Of a stretch of 64,000 bases of DNA, positions 43,665 through 52,644 are shown piece by piece. A program made the translations under genes and the position numbers. Each line of letters opens with the position of its first letter. Positions within the stretch are counted from its first letter, which is position 1. Source of the DNA: E44-bin32 sp034430795 (GTDB lineage Bacteria; Chloroflexota; Anaerolineae; Anaerolineales; E44-bin32). The stretch covers positions 13,539-77,538 of the forward strand of contig DAOUDJ010000016.1 in the NCBI GenBank assembly GCA_034430795.1, written 5' to 3'. Below the pieces are notes generated by a model. That model worked only from the letters and a program-made list of their open reading frames with translations. It was not told the origin of the DNA and did no database searches.

Positions 43665-44822
43665 TTATTCCTGGTGTATTGAGTTTTCAGGCAGTGGATC
43701 ACCGAATCTTTTATTAACTGGCTTCACAAAGAAAGCTGAAATCGTAAAACCAAATCCGATAGCCGCCATAACCCCCGCATGAACCATGATTTTTCGTGTC
43801 ACCTGGCTAAAAACAGCGTTGCCCAGGTCCACCCCGATGGAGAAAAGTTCCGGCGTCACGCCCGCTGGCGCTGCTTCACCAATAAGCCGTGGAACCACCC
43901 ACCCGAGTATCGGGAGCGATAGCGTGCTGAAGACCAAGCTTATCAGCCCTGTAAACAGCAAAGGGAAACCCCACCACAGTAGCCAGTCGCGGATAGAACG
44001 AACCGCAAAGATCGTCACAAGAAGCAAAAACGCGATCGGAATTAGAAGCGTAAATCGCAGCAAACGCCGGGCCGCAAAGACTGACTGGATCGGATATCCG
44101 CCAAATACTTCAACGTCTGTTGAATCTAACAGGTCCAAGAATGGGAGATCGAAGGTCATCTCCTCAGGGATACCGGATGCGGCGGATTGGATTGCTTCCC
44201 GCAGCAGAGGATCGACGACATCCATGAGAATTTCCGGGGGATTGCAAAGCAGAAAATCGTCCATTTCGCCCCCCAAAAGTTGGGCCTCTGATAGTTGCAA
44301 GATTTGTTCGGGCGTACATTCAGGCTGCTTTTCCAGTAAGCCTAACAATGTTTCGTAGCCGACCTCTCCGGTGAGTTTCTTTTTTAGCTCGGCGAGAGAG
44401 ATGGAGATCGGCTCTGGAGGAGCGTCTGAATTAAGATTGTCGAATACCTGATCCAGGACGCTCTCCACTGTCGTTTGTAACCATTCAGGCTCTAGCAAAG
44501 TTGTAATCAAGTGCTCCCAATCATCGTCCGACAGTATGCGGAAGTACGCAGGCGGTCCTCCCTCTAGATTTCCCTGTTCTGGACCGTCCTCACATGGGTC
44601 GAGGGACTCTAAACAGGGGTTGTACGTCATTGCATACTGGATCTGCTGTCCAACAAACCCCGGCAGGCGCGCATAAATGTCTTCTTCGATAAGCGCCATC
44701 TTGTAGGGTTCAGAAGTCAGTAAAGTTGCATCCAGATTGTATAGAAGCAGCGTTACCGTTGCGCTGACGATGAAGAGCAATGCGAAGACCCCGGCTATAA
44801 ATCGACCACATGTTCGCATCAT
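43665..44822 (-). CDS. Polytopic membrane protein of unknown function (paralogue of the protein at 33.6 kb)
   Basis: The 385-residue protein has an N-terminal TM (VFALLFIVSATVTLLLYNLD), an extracytoplasmic domain with several Cys (YNPCLESLDPCEDG, KQPECTPEQI, LLCNPPEILMD), and four TM helices near the C-terminus. The layout and segments such as EPEWLQTTVESVLDQ and CTPEQILQLSEAQLLGGEM align with PPEWVDSQLDSIIRS and CTTDEIEIMSQELMRTGE of the 33.6-kb protein. Function unknown. It stands alone between selD and the OCD-family gene. Confidence 0.75.
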   Translation of the reverse strand: MMRTCGRFIAGVFALLFIVSATVTLLLYNLDATLLTSEPYKMALIEEDIYARLPGFVGQQIQYAMTYNPCLESLDPCEDGPEQGNLEGGPPAYFRILSDDDWEHLITTLLEPEWLQTTVESVLDQVFDNLNSDAPPEPISISLAELKKKLTGEVGYETLLGLLEKQPECTPEQILQLSEAQLLGGEMDDFLLCNPPEILMDVVDPLLREAIQSAASGIPEEMTFDLPFLDLLDSTDVEVFGGYPIQSVFAARRLLRFTLLIPIAFLLLVTIFAVRSIRDWLLWWGFPLLFTGLISLVFSTLSLPILGWVVPRLIGEAAPAGVTPELFSIGVDLGNAVFSQVTRKIMVHAGVMAAIGFGFTISAFFVKPVNKRFGDPLPENSIHQE

Positions 44823-44894
44823 CCTTCTCTCCTTGTATTTAGAATCTTGTCTGATCCGGTCATCATGTGAAAATGGGCTATCTTTTATTCAATT

Positions 44895-45869
44895 TCAGAG
44901 ATCGAGCTGTGTACCAATTCCCCGATCGATCGCTCTGCGGTAGATCTCCGGAGCTACGGCCATATCATCGATCGCAAGCCCAAGGTTGATCGCCAGGACC
45001 CGCTCACGTTCGTTTTCGCGCCCCACTTTTTTCCCGACGACAATTTCACCGAGGTCAGCATAGGGTTTGGGAGTCTGCTTGAAGTATCCGACAGATACAT
45101 AATACTCAAACTGCGAATGGTCGTCTGTGCTTATCTTGTCCATCTCGGCCATCGCTTCAGGATACCAATAACTATCGAAATCCACGGCGCTCCCGAAACT
45201 ACCCGGTTTCAACCAACTTTTCATAATTGTCGGGCTTGGATGCTCGAGAATCGGCCCGGATGTGACGACGAGATCTGCTTCTGCAACGGCTTCTTCGGGC
45301 TTATTCACACCCACAATTTCGATTCCAAGCTTGGCAGACATCTCTTTTACGTAACGATCCTGCACCTCGCGGTTGATGTCATAGGCATATACAAGCTTGA
45401 TTTTAAAGATCGCAGCCAGAGCTTCGAGGTTGGTTCGCCCTTGAACGCCGCAAGCTAGAATCCCAGCCACTTCGCTCTCCGGCCGCGCCAGATACTTCGC
45501 CGCGAGTGCAGTAGCCGCTCCCGTGCGATAAGCCGTTATCCACACACAATCCATCACGGCATAGGGGAGACCCGTCTCAACATCGTTCAAAATCAAGAGA
45601 CCCGTAATGTAGGGCAACCCGCGTGCTTGATTTTGCGGATAACCGCTCACCCATTTTATCCCGGCCGACTTTAGCGCGGGGATGTACGCCGGCATAGCAT
45701 GGATGAAGGCGTCCGGCTGGGTGTGTATCCCTGGCTTCGGAGGCATTTCGACTTTGCCTTCGCCCTTCTCACGGAAAGCTTTTTCAAGCAGGTCGATAAT
45801 TGTGCTCACATCCAAATCAACGCTCGCAACATCTGCTCTTGAGAGATAGAGAAGTTTTTGCGTGTCCAT
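44895..45869 (-). CDS. Ornithine cyclodeaminase/mu-crystallin family enzyme
   Basis: The 324-residue OCD-family NAD(P)-dependent enzyme includes EMPPKPGIHTQPDAFIHAMP (substrate region), KWVSGYPQNQARGLPYITGL, and a Rossmann motif AGILACGVQGRTNLEALAAI. Candidates are alanine dehydrogenase (archaeal type), ornithine cyclodeaminase, or ketimine reductase; these cannot be separated here. It is preceded by a 350-bp gap and has no obvious partner. Confidence 0.82.
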   Translation of the reverse strand: MDTQKLLYLSRADVASVDLDVSTIIDLLEKAFREKGEGKVEMPPKPGIHTQPDAFIHAMPAYIPALKSAGIKWVSGYPQNQARGLPYITGLLILNDVETGLPYAVMDCVWITAYRTGAATALAAKYLARPESEVAGILACGVQGRTNLEALAAIFKIKLVYAYDINREVQDRYVKEMSAKLGIEIVGVNKPEEAVAEADLVVTSGPILEHPSPTIMKSWLKPGSFGSAVDFDSYWYPEAMAEMDKISTDDHSQFEYYVSVGYFKQTPKPYADLGEIVVGKKVGRENERERVLAINLGLAIDDMAVAPEIYRRAIDRGIGTQLDL

Positions 45870-46221
45870 GTTTATCCCTTCCGCTTAGTATCCGCTTCAG
45901 CACGCTGATAACACCTTGAAATGTATATCTTGTCAATCCTCACTCTATCCAAACGTGTCATAGTCAGAAGAAGTGCTGCCAGCCACGCTGGTTATTCTAT
46001 TCTAACCCGCCAGCACAGTCGTAGAAAGCAATGTGAGCGTAGCATTCACTTTATGGAATCTCACGCACCTGTGCAAATATTTCGCTATCCCCATTTCGAT
46101 TATCAAGCGTAGCATCAGGAAAACTGCAGCGAAAAACAGACGGTTTCTGTAATTCTTCTCAAGCTTAGCCTACTAAACGCCACTCAACCGGCAGCGACCA
46201 TCATGGAGGTGGAGAGATGGA
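45870..46221. other. 352-bp intergenic stretch, nothing recognised
   Basis: No supported ORF, RNA motif or repeat. A short ORF of 63 codons (45921-46112, plus) lacks an RBS. I looked for a cobalamin riboswitch because of the cobalamin-binding-like gene next door; it would have to lie upstream of 47115, not here, and I see none. Confidence 0.45.
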
Positions 46222-47115
46222 TTAATCGAAGTTAAGGTAATTCGGCACTTCGGTGAGCGCATGTGCCAGGCGTGTGCCATGCCAAGTCAGTAAGCGTCCG
46301 TCCATCAGGAATACCCTACCTTCCTGCACCGCAGGAGTGCCTTCAAGAGCGGTAATCACTTGTTCTCGTTCTGCCTCTCCGAAGGGGAAGGGTTCACTCG
46401 GAAGGAGAACCACCTGCGGAGAAAGGGTTTTGACTTCTTCAACAGTAACTCGTGGATAGCGAATATCGCGCTCTCCAGGGTTTTCCGGTTTCGCCAACCC
46501 CAAATCCGCTCCCAGCGGGTAGCGGCGTTCCCTCATCTTGAAGATATTCTCCCCGCCCGAAATGGAAAGCACACTGTCAACATACGTCTCCTGGCTGATC
46601 GTCATCCACCACAGACCCGCCTGCTCATCTTCATCCTGCCATATCGGGCAAAACACCTTCAAAGAAGAGGACATCAAAGATGCTTGCCGGGTCCAATCCA
46701 ACATTCGTTCGAGGTGAGTAAGCCTCGGTGCTGCCTCTTTTTCTATTTTGAAGATACGGGCGATCGCCCAAAGGATTTGAATTGAATCATCAACATTTTT
46801 CGGAAAAGTTACCCAGACTGGGACTCCCAGCCTCTCGAGTTCTTCAATGGTTTCAAGGCTGTTTTCCTCCTGATTGGCAATCACAAGCTCAGGTTTAAGT
46901 GCCATGATAGCTTCAGTATCCGCGGATCGGGTTCCACCCACTGCAGCGGTGTGGCCGGGTTCCCCAATTGGGTCAGGGCAGAAATCAGTTATCCCAACGA
47001 GACGATCGCCTATCCCAAGCTCGATGAGGCTCTCGCTGATGGAGGGCACCAGGCTTACCACACGTTTTGGTGGATTCGTAAATATCAAGTGAGGGTTGTG
47101 CCCGTTCCCATCGCT
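46222..47115 (-). CDS. Helical-backbone metal receptor, cobalamin-binding (BtuF-like) without signal peptide
   Basis: The 297-residue BtuF/TroA-fold protein has RVVSLVPSISESLIELGIGD, LVGITDFCPDP, VGGTRSADTEAIMALKPELV, and ISGGENIFKMRERRYPLGAD. The ATG at 47115, 4 nt after the preceding stop and with GGAAGGG upstream, gives no signal sequence, so the protein should be cytosolic rather than a periplasmic ABC receptor. Such soluble homologues may carry a corrinoid or metal inside the cell, or have other ligands. It is last in a run of five minus-strand genes. Confidence 0.75.
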   Translation of the reverse strand, partial: SDGNGHNPHLIFTNPPKRVVSLVPSISESLIELGIGDRLVGITDFCPDPIGEPGHTAAVGGTRSADTEAIMALKPELVIANQEENSLETIEELERLGVPVWVTFPKNVDDSIQILWAIARIFKIEKEAAPRLTHLERMLDWTRQASLMSSSLKVFCPIWQDEDEQAGLWWMTISQETYVDSVLSISGGENIFKMRERRYPLGADLGLAKPENPGERDIRYPRVTVEEVKTLSPQVVLLPSEPFPFGEAEREQVITALEGTPAVQEGRVFLMDGRLLTWHGTRLAHALTEVPNYLNFD

Positions 47116-47119
47116 CATC

Positions 47120-47794
47120 TTATACCCAACCCTTCCCAAGCAGGATCTCAGGAGCCACTTCACTCCAGATCTCAACCTGCCCTTGTGGACCGATGCCAAC
47201 GATTGTTTCTGGCGCGATGCTGATCGCGTAGCTCTTCATATGTGCTTCAATTTTCTGCCTGACTACCTTTTTCGTCGCCGGAGCTTCTGGACCTAGCAGG
47301 ATGATCGCGTCCGGGAACCACCCGATTCCCTCGGAAATCTGGTCGCGATCCGCATCATAGGTCCATTCTCCTAGAACCGAGACCAAGCTGCCGGTCGCAA
47401 TAAACACAGAATTTTCGTTGACGATCAAGTCCGGGTCGGCAGGCATTCGTTCTTCCGAAAAGGCTGCGGCCCAATCATCGCGATTGCCGTCCACTGCCAA
47501 CACTAGCTGCGCCTTTTGGCAAGTTGTCTGAATGATCGTGGGATCCGCATCCAGAGGATCAATTATTTTCAAGCTGCCACCAAGCTGCACCTCAAAATCG
47601 TTGATGAAGGGTTGGATAGAAGATGGAATCTTCCCTCCAGGAGCAAGAACGGTCATGGATCCTTCAGTACCCATTAATCTCTTTATTGAGCCCAATGCCG
47701 ATGTCTCCAAGCCGCGATCAAATGGCGATTCGCCGGCGAGGATCACCCAGCCTCGAGAACCGCGGCGCCCGAAGATGCGGGAAATCGCGGTCAC
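47120..47794 (-). CDS. Hypothetical protein, possibly cyanophycinase-like fold
   Basis: I do not recognise this 224-residue protein with confidence. The start at GTG 47794 overlaps the M20 gene stop (GTGA). GSRGWVILAGESPFDRGLET, MTVLAPGGKIPSSIQPFIND and AQLVLAVDGNRDDW suggest a Rossmann-like alpha/beta fold, vaguely like class-S51 or amidotransferase-like proteins. Tight linkage to an M20 hydrolase, PIG-L deacetylase and metal receptor suggests a common small-molecule pathway. Confidence 0.6.
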   Translation of the reverse strand: MTAISRIFGRRGSRGWVILAGESPFDRGLETSALGSIKRLMGTEGSMTVLAPGGKIPSSIQPFINDFEVQLGGSLKIIDPLDADPTIIQTTCQKAQLVLAVDGNRDDWAAAFSEERMPADPDLIVNENSVFIATGSLVSVLGEWTYDADRDQISEGIGWFPDAIILLGPEAPATKKVVRQKIEAHMKSYAISIAPETIVGIGPQGQVEIWSEVAPEILLGKGWV

Positions 47795-48975
47795 GAATCC
47801 TGCTCCAGAAGACGCCACGCACAAGCTGCAAGAAGCCCTGCAGCAATGGAGAGAACATTCTCATCGAAATCGAACAGTGGATTGTGATGCGGTGCATCAA
47901 GGTTGCGAGCCGGATTATTCGAGCCGATGAATAAATAACACCCAGGTACTTCCTGCATAAAAAAGGCCATATCCTCTGAGCCCATCACGCGATGCTCGCG
48001 ATCGATTTCGAACTCAGGGAAAAGTTGATGAGCGACCTCCGCAGCTAGAAACGCGGTCTCGACGTCATTAACAAGAGGCGGTGTAATTCGTTCAAACTCA
48101 AGCTCTACCTGGCATCCTGCAGCAGAGCAGACACCGTTGGATATCTCTTTCATACGTTTGATTACCGTCATCCGCGAAGCTTCAGAAAAAGTGCGTATCG
48201 TACCTTCCAGTCGGACTGAGGATGGGATCACGTTCCAGGTTTCGCCTGCTTGAATAACAGTGAAACTCACCACACATGGTTCCAATGGGTCCATAGATCT
48301 CGATACGATCGACTGACAGGCTGTGATGAGCTGCGAAGCGGCCAATATAGGATCACGTGCCAGGTGAGGCGAGGCGCAATGTCCACCGCTCCCGCGGATT
48401 ACGATCTCAAATCGCTCCGATCCAGCCATGACCGCTCCTGGCGTGATGCCGAGCCAGTGAAGTGGTTTCTCATTCCAGATATGCAGCCCAAGTGATTTGG
48501 AAGCGCCTAAGCTTTCGAGGACCCCCTCAGCGATCATGCGCTCAGCCCCGCCCTGCCCTTCCTCAGCAGGCTGGAAAATGAAAACGATCGTGCCGGGAAG
48601 TTTTTGAGATTGTGAGCTAAGGATCTGGGCGACGCCTAAACCAATTGCCATATGGCCATCGTGACCACATGCGTGCATGACTCCATCCTGCTTGGATGCA
48701 TAAGTGGCGCCAGTTTCCTCCTGGATCGGCAAAGCATCCATATCGAAGCGAATGAGCAGGGTCGGTCCAGATTGCCCGCCTTTGAGCGTGCCAACTACGC
48801 CTGTTTCAGCGACGGCAGTCTGGACCTGTAAGCCCATATCCTTTAGAGATTCGGCGATAATTTGCGCGCTGCGATGCTCAGCGAAAGCCAGCTCAGGATG
48901 CTGATGGAAATCCCGCCGCCAGGCAATTAGCTGATTACGATTCGACTTCGCCTGGTTAAGGTAGGTATTCATCAT
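47791..48975 (-). CDS. M20-family amidohydrolase (hippurate/indole-acetyl-amino-acid hydrolase-like)
   Basis: A 394-residue metallopeptidase with the dimetal core: HQHPELAFAEHRSAQI near the start, MHACGHDGHMAIGLGVAQIL, FIFQPAEEGQGGAERMI, GLHIWNEKPLHW, and a later DMAFFMQEVPG His/Asp region. This is the M20D type that removes an acyl or amide group from amino-acid conjugates using Zn or Mn. It starts 15 bp after the PIG-L gene and overlaps the next gene by 4 bp. Confidence 0.87.
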   Translation of the reverse strand: MMNTYLNQAKSNRNQLIAWRRDFHQHPELAFAEHRSAQIIAESLKDMGLQVQTAVAETGVVGTLKGGQSGPTLLIRFDMDALPIQEETGATYASKQDGVMHACGHDGHMAIGLGVAQILSSQSQKLPGTIVFIFQPAEEGQGGAERMIAEGVLESLGASKSLGLHIWNEKPLHWLGITPGAVMAGSERFEIVIRGSGGHCASPHLARDPILAASQLITACQSIVSRSMDPLEPCVVSFTVIQAGETWNVIPSSVRLEGTIRTFSEASRMTVIKRMKEISNGVCSAAGCQVELEFERITPPLVNDVETAFLAAEVAHQLFPEFEIDREHRVMGSEDMAFFMQEVPGCYLFIGSNNPARNLDAPHHNPLFDFDENVLSIAAGLLAACAWRLLEQDS

Positions 48976-48989
48976 CTGATTTCTAAGTA

Positions 48990-49697
48990 TTAACGCAATT
49001 CTATCCGTCGAAATTTCTCTATGTAACGGGGATCATCCGGGGGGCTCTCGGGATCGAGCATGCGTGTCCGCATGCGCTCCTCGAGAGCGGTGATATCTTT
49101 GATCTGGCTTCGATGCTCGTTTAAAGCAGCTACCTTTTGATTGAAATATTGGGTGATGTCTACGGTAATGTTTGGGTGCTGTGCCCCAGCGACATAGACT
49201 TCTCGAACTTTATACGGCTGCAACCCCTCCTCTTGACTCAGTGCAGGGAAGTAGAGCGCGGAACGGGCTGCTGGATAGACCGCATCCAAAGTCACCTGAC
49301 CTGCCGCCCGGTGATCAGCATGGTTGATATAGTAATTACTCGGAAAGAAATTCGTTGGATCGCAAGTGATTACGACCTTCGGCTTAACCTGGCGGATAAC
49401 GCGCACGATATCCCGTCGCAGATCAAGTGTAGGCAAAACGAAGCCATCCAACTCCTTCAGAAACATCACCTCATGCACGCCCAGGACTTTCGCAGCAGAT
49501 CGTTGTTCAGTTTCACGGATCTCCGCCAATTCTTGAGTGGATAAACTATCGTCATCGGCCCCTTTATCTCCTCGGGTCAATAAACAATAGGTAATTTCCC
49601 TCCCGGAGGCTGCCCAACGGGCAATCGTGCCACCGCAAAAGAATTCGGGGTCATCCGGGTGAGCAAGAACTACGAGAACTCGATCGGATGTCGTCAT
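48990..49697 (-). CDS. PIG-L family deacetylase
   Basis: A 235-residue zinc-dependent GlcNAc-PI/LmbE-type deacetylase: VLVVLAHPDDPEFFCGGTIA carries the AHPDD metal motif and NHADHRAAGQVTLDAVYPAA the later His ligands. It removes an acetyl group from an N-acetyl sugar or thiol conjugate. It sits between PSP1 and the M20 enzyme, with spacing of about 20 bp, and is likely co-transcribed. Confidence 0.87.
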   Translation of the reverse strand: MTTSDRVLVVLAHPDDPEFFCGGTIARWAASGREITYCLLTRGDKGADDDSLSTQELAEIRETEQRSAAKVLGVHEVMFLKELDGFVLPTLDLRRDIVRVIRQVKPKVVITCDPTNFFPSNYYINHADHRAAGQVTLDAVYPAARSALYFPALSQEEGLQPYKVREVYVAGAQHPNITVDITQYFNQKVAALNEHRSQIKDITALEERMRTRMLDPESPPDDPRYIEKFRRIELR

Positions 49698-49720
49698 AAG
49701 ATATCTACCCTCGTGAAACC

Positions 49721-50629
49721 CTAGGTTGATTTTTTACCACAATCACACTCGCCGTTTGCATGGATTTCGCAGGGGCTCTCGGCCTTCTGCTGCAAGGCTT
49801 TAAGTTCGTCATAGGGTTGGATTTCATCCTTGTGGAATTCCACCCTGCGATCATCTTCCAGCTTAACGACCACCGTATTCTTAAGAGGAAGTACGTCGAT
49901 CACTTTGCCAACCCCTCTTGGTGTAACCACTTTTTTCTTCCTCTTCGGGAGGTGCTTTCGAGCTTCTGCGTATAGTTCGTACTCGTAAATAAGGCAGCAC
50001 CGAAGACGACCGCACATACCCGTTATCTCCTGGGGGTTCAGGGAGATCCCTTGCGCTTTTGCCATCTTGATCGAGATGGGACTGAATTCCGATAGAAAAC
50101 GGGAACAGCAGCGCTCTTCAAGCCCACAGGCGCCCATGCCGCAGATAATCTTGGCCACATCTCTTGGCCCCACTTTCCGGAATTCAATACTTGTTTTTCT
50201 TATCGAACGCCGCATCGCCCGTTTGAGAGGCGTGAGGTCAATATTCTCATCCCCATCACTACTGGTGATGAATGTTAAGCGTGAACCGTCATAACAATAT
50301 TCAGCCCTAACAATCTTGATGCCGGTAAGTCCTAATTCATGTGCTTTTTCACGACAATTAATCATCGCTTCCAATTCACGACTCTGCCACATCCGCCCCA
50401 TAACCAGTTCACGTGGAGTGGCGCGGCGCTCAACAGGCTTGTGCGATCCTCTTGGTAAATTCTTGCCGCTCAGCAAACCAGCAACTTTACCCAGCTCACG
50501 CCCGCGCGAAGTCGACACGATGACATAATCACCAGCTTTGAGCTCACCAACCTTTGTTGCATCAAAATGGTAAAGCTTGCCAACTGGCTGGAAGCGAATA
50601 GATGCGACTGATCTTTCTAGATTTGACAT
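49721..50629 (-). CDS. ricT: PSP1-domain protein (RicT/YaaT-like)
   Basis: A 302-residue protein of the PSP1 family: LKAGDYVIVSTSRGRELGKV at the N-terminus, EYCYDGSRLTFITSSDGDEN, the Cys-rich CGMGACGLEERCCSRFL, and GMCGRLRCCLIYEYE. In Bacillus RicT joins the RicAFT Fe-S complex affecting RNA processing and phosphorelay. The C-terminus also has CEIHANGECDCG. The ATG at 50629 follows GAGGTG by 6 nt. Confidence 0.82.
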   Translation of the reverse strand: MSNLERSVASIRFQPVGKLYHFDATKVGELKAGDYVIVSTSRGRELGKVAGLLSGKNLPRGSHKPVERRATPRELVMGRMWQSRELEAMINCREKAHELGLTGIKIVRAEYCYDGSRLTFITSSDGDENIDLTPLKRAMRRSIRKTSIEFRKVGPRDVAKIICGMGACGLEERCCSRFLSEFSPISIKMAKAQGISLNPQEITGMCGRLRCCLIYEYELYAEARKHLPKRKKKVVTPRGVGKVIDVLPLKNTVVVKLEDDRRVEFHKDEIQPYDELKALQQKAESPCEIHANGECDCGKKST

Positions 50630-50691
50630 GGAAAACACCTCAGTTAGACAACCGCGCTAGAAACCAATCATACTACGCACACATGGCAGGC

Positions 50692-50720
50692 AAAAGGGGC
50701 CGACTTTCAATCAGCCCCTT
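50692..50720 (-). terminator. Terminator after mrp
   Basis: On the minus strand a 7-bp stem (AAGGGGC/GCCCCTT) with a 13-nt loop is followed by TTTT, about 43 nt past the mrp stop. It separates the nuo-mrp unit from the PSP1 gene group. Confidence 0.6.
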
Positions 50721-50762
50721 AATACGGCTTTCATTTCATCTATTTTTTCCACAGAGACCGTT

Positions 50763-51593
50763 CTAATCGGTGATCTCGATCTCGATATCGTCTACACCTT
50801 TCAGATCTCCAGTGTCAAATCGAGCGAAGATCGCTTCTGTAATCCCGTTAAAGGCTCCTGCAGCTGCTGAATCCGGATGCGAGATGACAATGGGCATGCC
50901 CTGGTCGCCCCCTTCCCGAACTGCGGGGTCTATTGGAATTGTACCTAAGAAAGGTACACCTGCGTCCTGCGCCATTAATTTTCCGCCCCCCTGCCCGAAA
51001 ATATCGAGTTGTGTACCGTCGGGTAGTTCAAGAAAGCTCATATTCTCGACAACACCCAGCAATGGGATTTCCATTGTGCGGAACATTTCAAGGCCACGCT
51101 TTGCATCTTCGATGGATACTTTTTGCGGCAGCGTTATGATCACGCCACCGGAAAGCGGGAGTGTTTGTGCCAGGCTGAGCTGCACATCTCCCGTTCCTGG
51201 CGGCAAATCGACCACGAGATAATCGAGCTGCCCCCAATCAACATCGTTAACAAATTGCTGTATCGCACTATGCAACATTGGGCCGCGCCAGATCAGCGGC
51301 TGTCCCGCGGGAACCAAAAAGCCAATCGACATCACTTGGACACCATGGGCTTCTGCAGGTTTCAGTTTGGGACCTTCCTGGGGCGGCATTGCCGATATCC
51401 CCATCATTGTCGGCACGTTAGGTCCATAGATGTCAGCATCAAGCAACCCAACTTTCAACCCCTTCTTCGCAAGTGCCACGGCTACATTTACAGCAAGGGT
51501 AGATTTCCCTACACCACCTTTACCTGATGCGATAGCGATAGCGTTGCCGATCTGATTCTCCTTAACGTTTTCGTTAGTTGATGGATCTGTCAT
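50763..51593 (-). CDS. mrp: Mrp/NBP35-family Fe-S carrier ATPase
   Basis: A 276-residue P-loop protein. The deviant Walker A is IAIASGKGGVGKSTLAVNV, with GLLDADIYGPNVPTMMGI and VVDLPPGTGDVQLSLAQTLP downstream. The N-terminal MIP18-like domain and the Cys-pair seen in some Mrp proteins are absent. The true start is ATG 51593 (MTDPSTNENV); the longer frame to 51869 runs over the upstream gene. It is directly downstream of nuoBCDI. Eukaryotic Ind1/NUBPL, an Mrp homologue, matures complex I, so a role in Nuo cluster assembly is a fair inference. Confidence 0.88.
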   Translation of the reverse strand: MTDPSTNENVKENQIGNAIAIASGKGGVGKSTLAVNVAVALAKKGLKVGLLDADIYGPNVPTMMGISAMPPQEGPKLKPAEAHGVQVMSIGFLVPAGQPLIWRGPMLHSAIQQFVNDVDWGQLDYLVVDLPPGTGDVQLSLAQTLPLSGGVIITLPQKVSIEDAKRGLEMFRTMEIPLLGVVENMSFLELPDGTQLDIFGQGGGKLMAQDAGVPFLGTIPIDPAVREGGDQGMPIVISHPDSAAAGAFNGITEAIFARFDTGDLKGVDDIEIEITD

Positions 51594-51600
51594 TAGTAGT

Positions 51601-51954
51601 TTAACCTTTATCCAAAATAGGGTATCGCTGGTTGACCTGATTGCTAAAATGAAGGTTAATATCCGCGCCTGCATCCTCAAACAACTGAATAAGCTCGACG
51701 TCTTCTCCTCGGAATCGACGTACCGAGTGCTTTGCACATTGTTCACACCCGTGCAAAGCCCGATAGGAATGCGTCTGGCAGGAAAGACAGTTGCATAAAC
51801 GAATGATAAGCAAATTGAATGCGAGCCGGTCTGGGGAGCCAGCATCCGCTTTGCAGGCTCGTTCGACAAGATCTCGCCAAACGCCCCCGCGCATCTCCAC
51901 CAGCGCGGAAGCGACTCTCATGGGAAATAGAATTTCAGTTTCACGATGATACAT
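51601..51954 (-). CDS. Small Cys-rich hypothetical protein between nuoI and mrp
   Basis: A 117-residue protein containing CNCLSCQTHSYRALHGCEQC (Cys spacing C-x-C-x2-C-x11-C-x2-C), suggesting a zinc or Fe-S site, between two helical regions. I do not recognise the family. It is 7 bp upstream of mrp and 35 bp downstream of nuoI, so it may assist Nuo or Fe-S biogenesis. Confidence 0.65.
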   Translation of the reverse strand: MYHRETEILFPMRVASALVEMRGGVWRDLVERACKADAGSPDRLAFNLLIIRLCNCLSCQTHSYRALHGCEQCAKHSVRRFRGEDVELIQLFEDAGADINLHFSNQVNQRYPILDKG

Positions 51955-51988
51955 ATAATCTTAAAGCCTTAGTTGATTTATCCGTGTT

Positions 51989-52600
51989 TCAATCTTTTCT
52001 TTTTCTTGCGGCCTTCAAGGCCTCTTTCTCTGCCCGAGCCGCCTCTTCCCGGGCGTAATTTTTCGGGCGAATCTCAGCGTAGTACAATGCCGGCTTGCTT
52101 AAGCGCTCTTTATTGAAAATATGAGCTGATGAACGATCGTAGGAAGCGAGTTCATAAACATGGTCCATGATTATCGCATCGAAGGGACAGTATTCTGCAC
52201 ATAGTCCGCAGTTCATGCAGACATCAATGTCGATGAAGAACTCAGCTGGGGCTGGTTTCGGTCGCCCGGTTTTCGGATCATTTGAACGCACGATCCAGAT
52301 ACATTGTGGCGGACAGACTTTGGCGCAGATTCCACAAGAGGTGCACCGATCTTCCCGGGTTCCATCGGGATTTTCATCATACACAAGGAAGGGTATATAC
52401 CTGAATTCTTCCGGAACAGATAATTTTTCCTCCGGATATTGGACTGTAAAAATCCCTCTCGCTTCCGTTCCCTGGCGAATTTTTAGAGCATCTTCGTTAT
52501 AATACCGGCCGCGCCCTACCCAGCGGAGATCATCCACATACGTCTCCACGAAGTGTTTTAGTGTAACCACCAGTCCCTTAATCAATCCGATACCGTACAT
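51989..52600 (-). CDS. nuoI: NADH-quinone oxidoreductase subunit I
   Basis: A 203-residue 2x[4Fe-4S] subunit with CTSCGICAKVCPPQC and CMNCGLCAEYCPFDA, and an N-terminal amphipathic start GLIKGLVVTLKHFVETYVDD like NuoI. A Lys/Arg/Ala-rich helical tail (AREEAARAEKEALKAARKRK) extends beyond the usual end. It passes electrons from the peripheral arm toward the quinone site. Confidence 0.9.
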   Translation of the reverse strand: MYGIGLIKGLVVTLKHFVETYVDDLRWVGRGRYYNEDALKIRQGTEARGIFTVQYPEEKLSVPEEFRYIPFLVYDENPDGTREDRCTSCGICAKVCPPQCIWIVRSNDPKTGRPKPAPAEFFIDIDVCMNCGLCAEYCPFDAIIMDHVYELASYDRSSAHIFNKERLSKPALYYAEIRPKNYAREEAARAEKEALKAARKRKD

Positions 52601-52644
52601 TGGCTCTCCGTGTCAACGAATTAATATTCTCAATAAATTCTTAA

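Noticed and set aside
45870..47200. Cobalamin riboswitch near the BtuF-like gene
   Set aside because: The region upstream of the start is coding sequence and no B12-box-like string was found.
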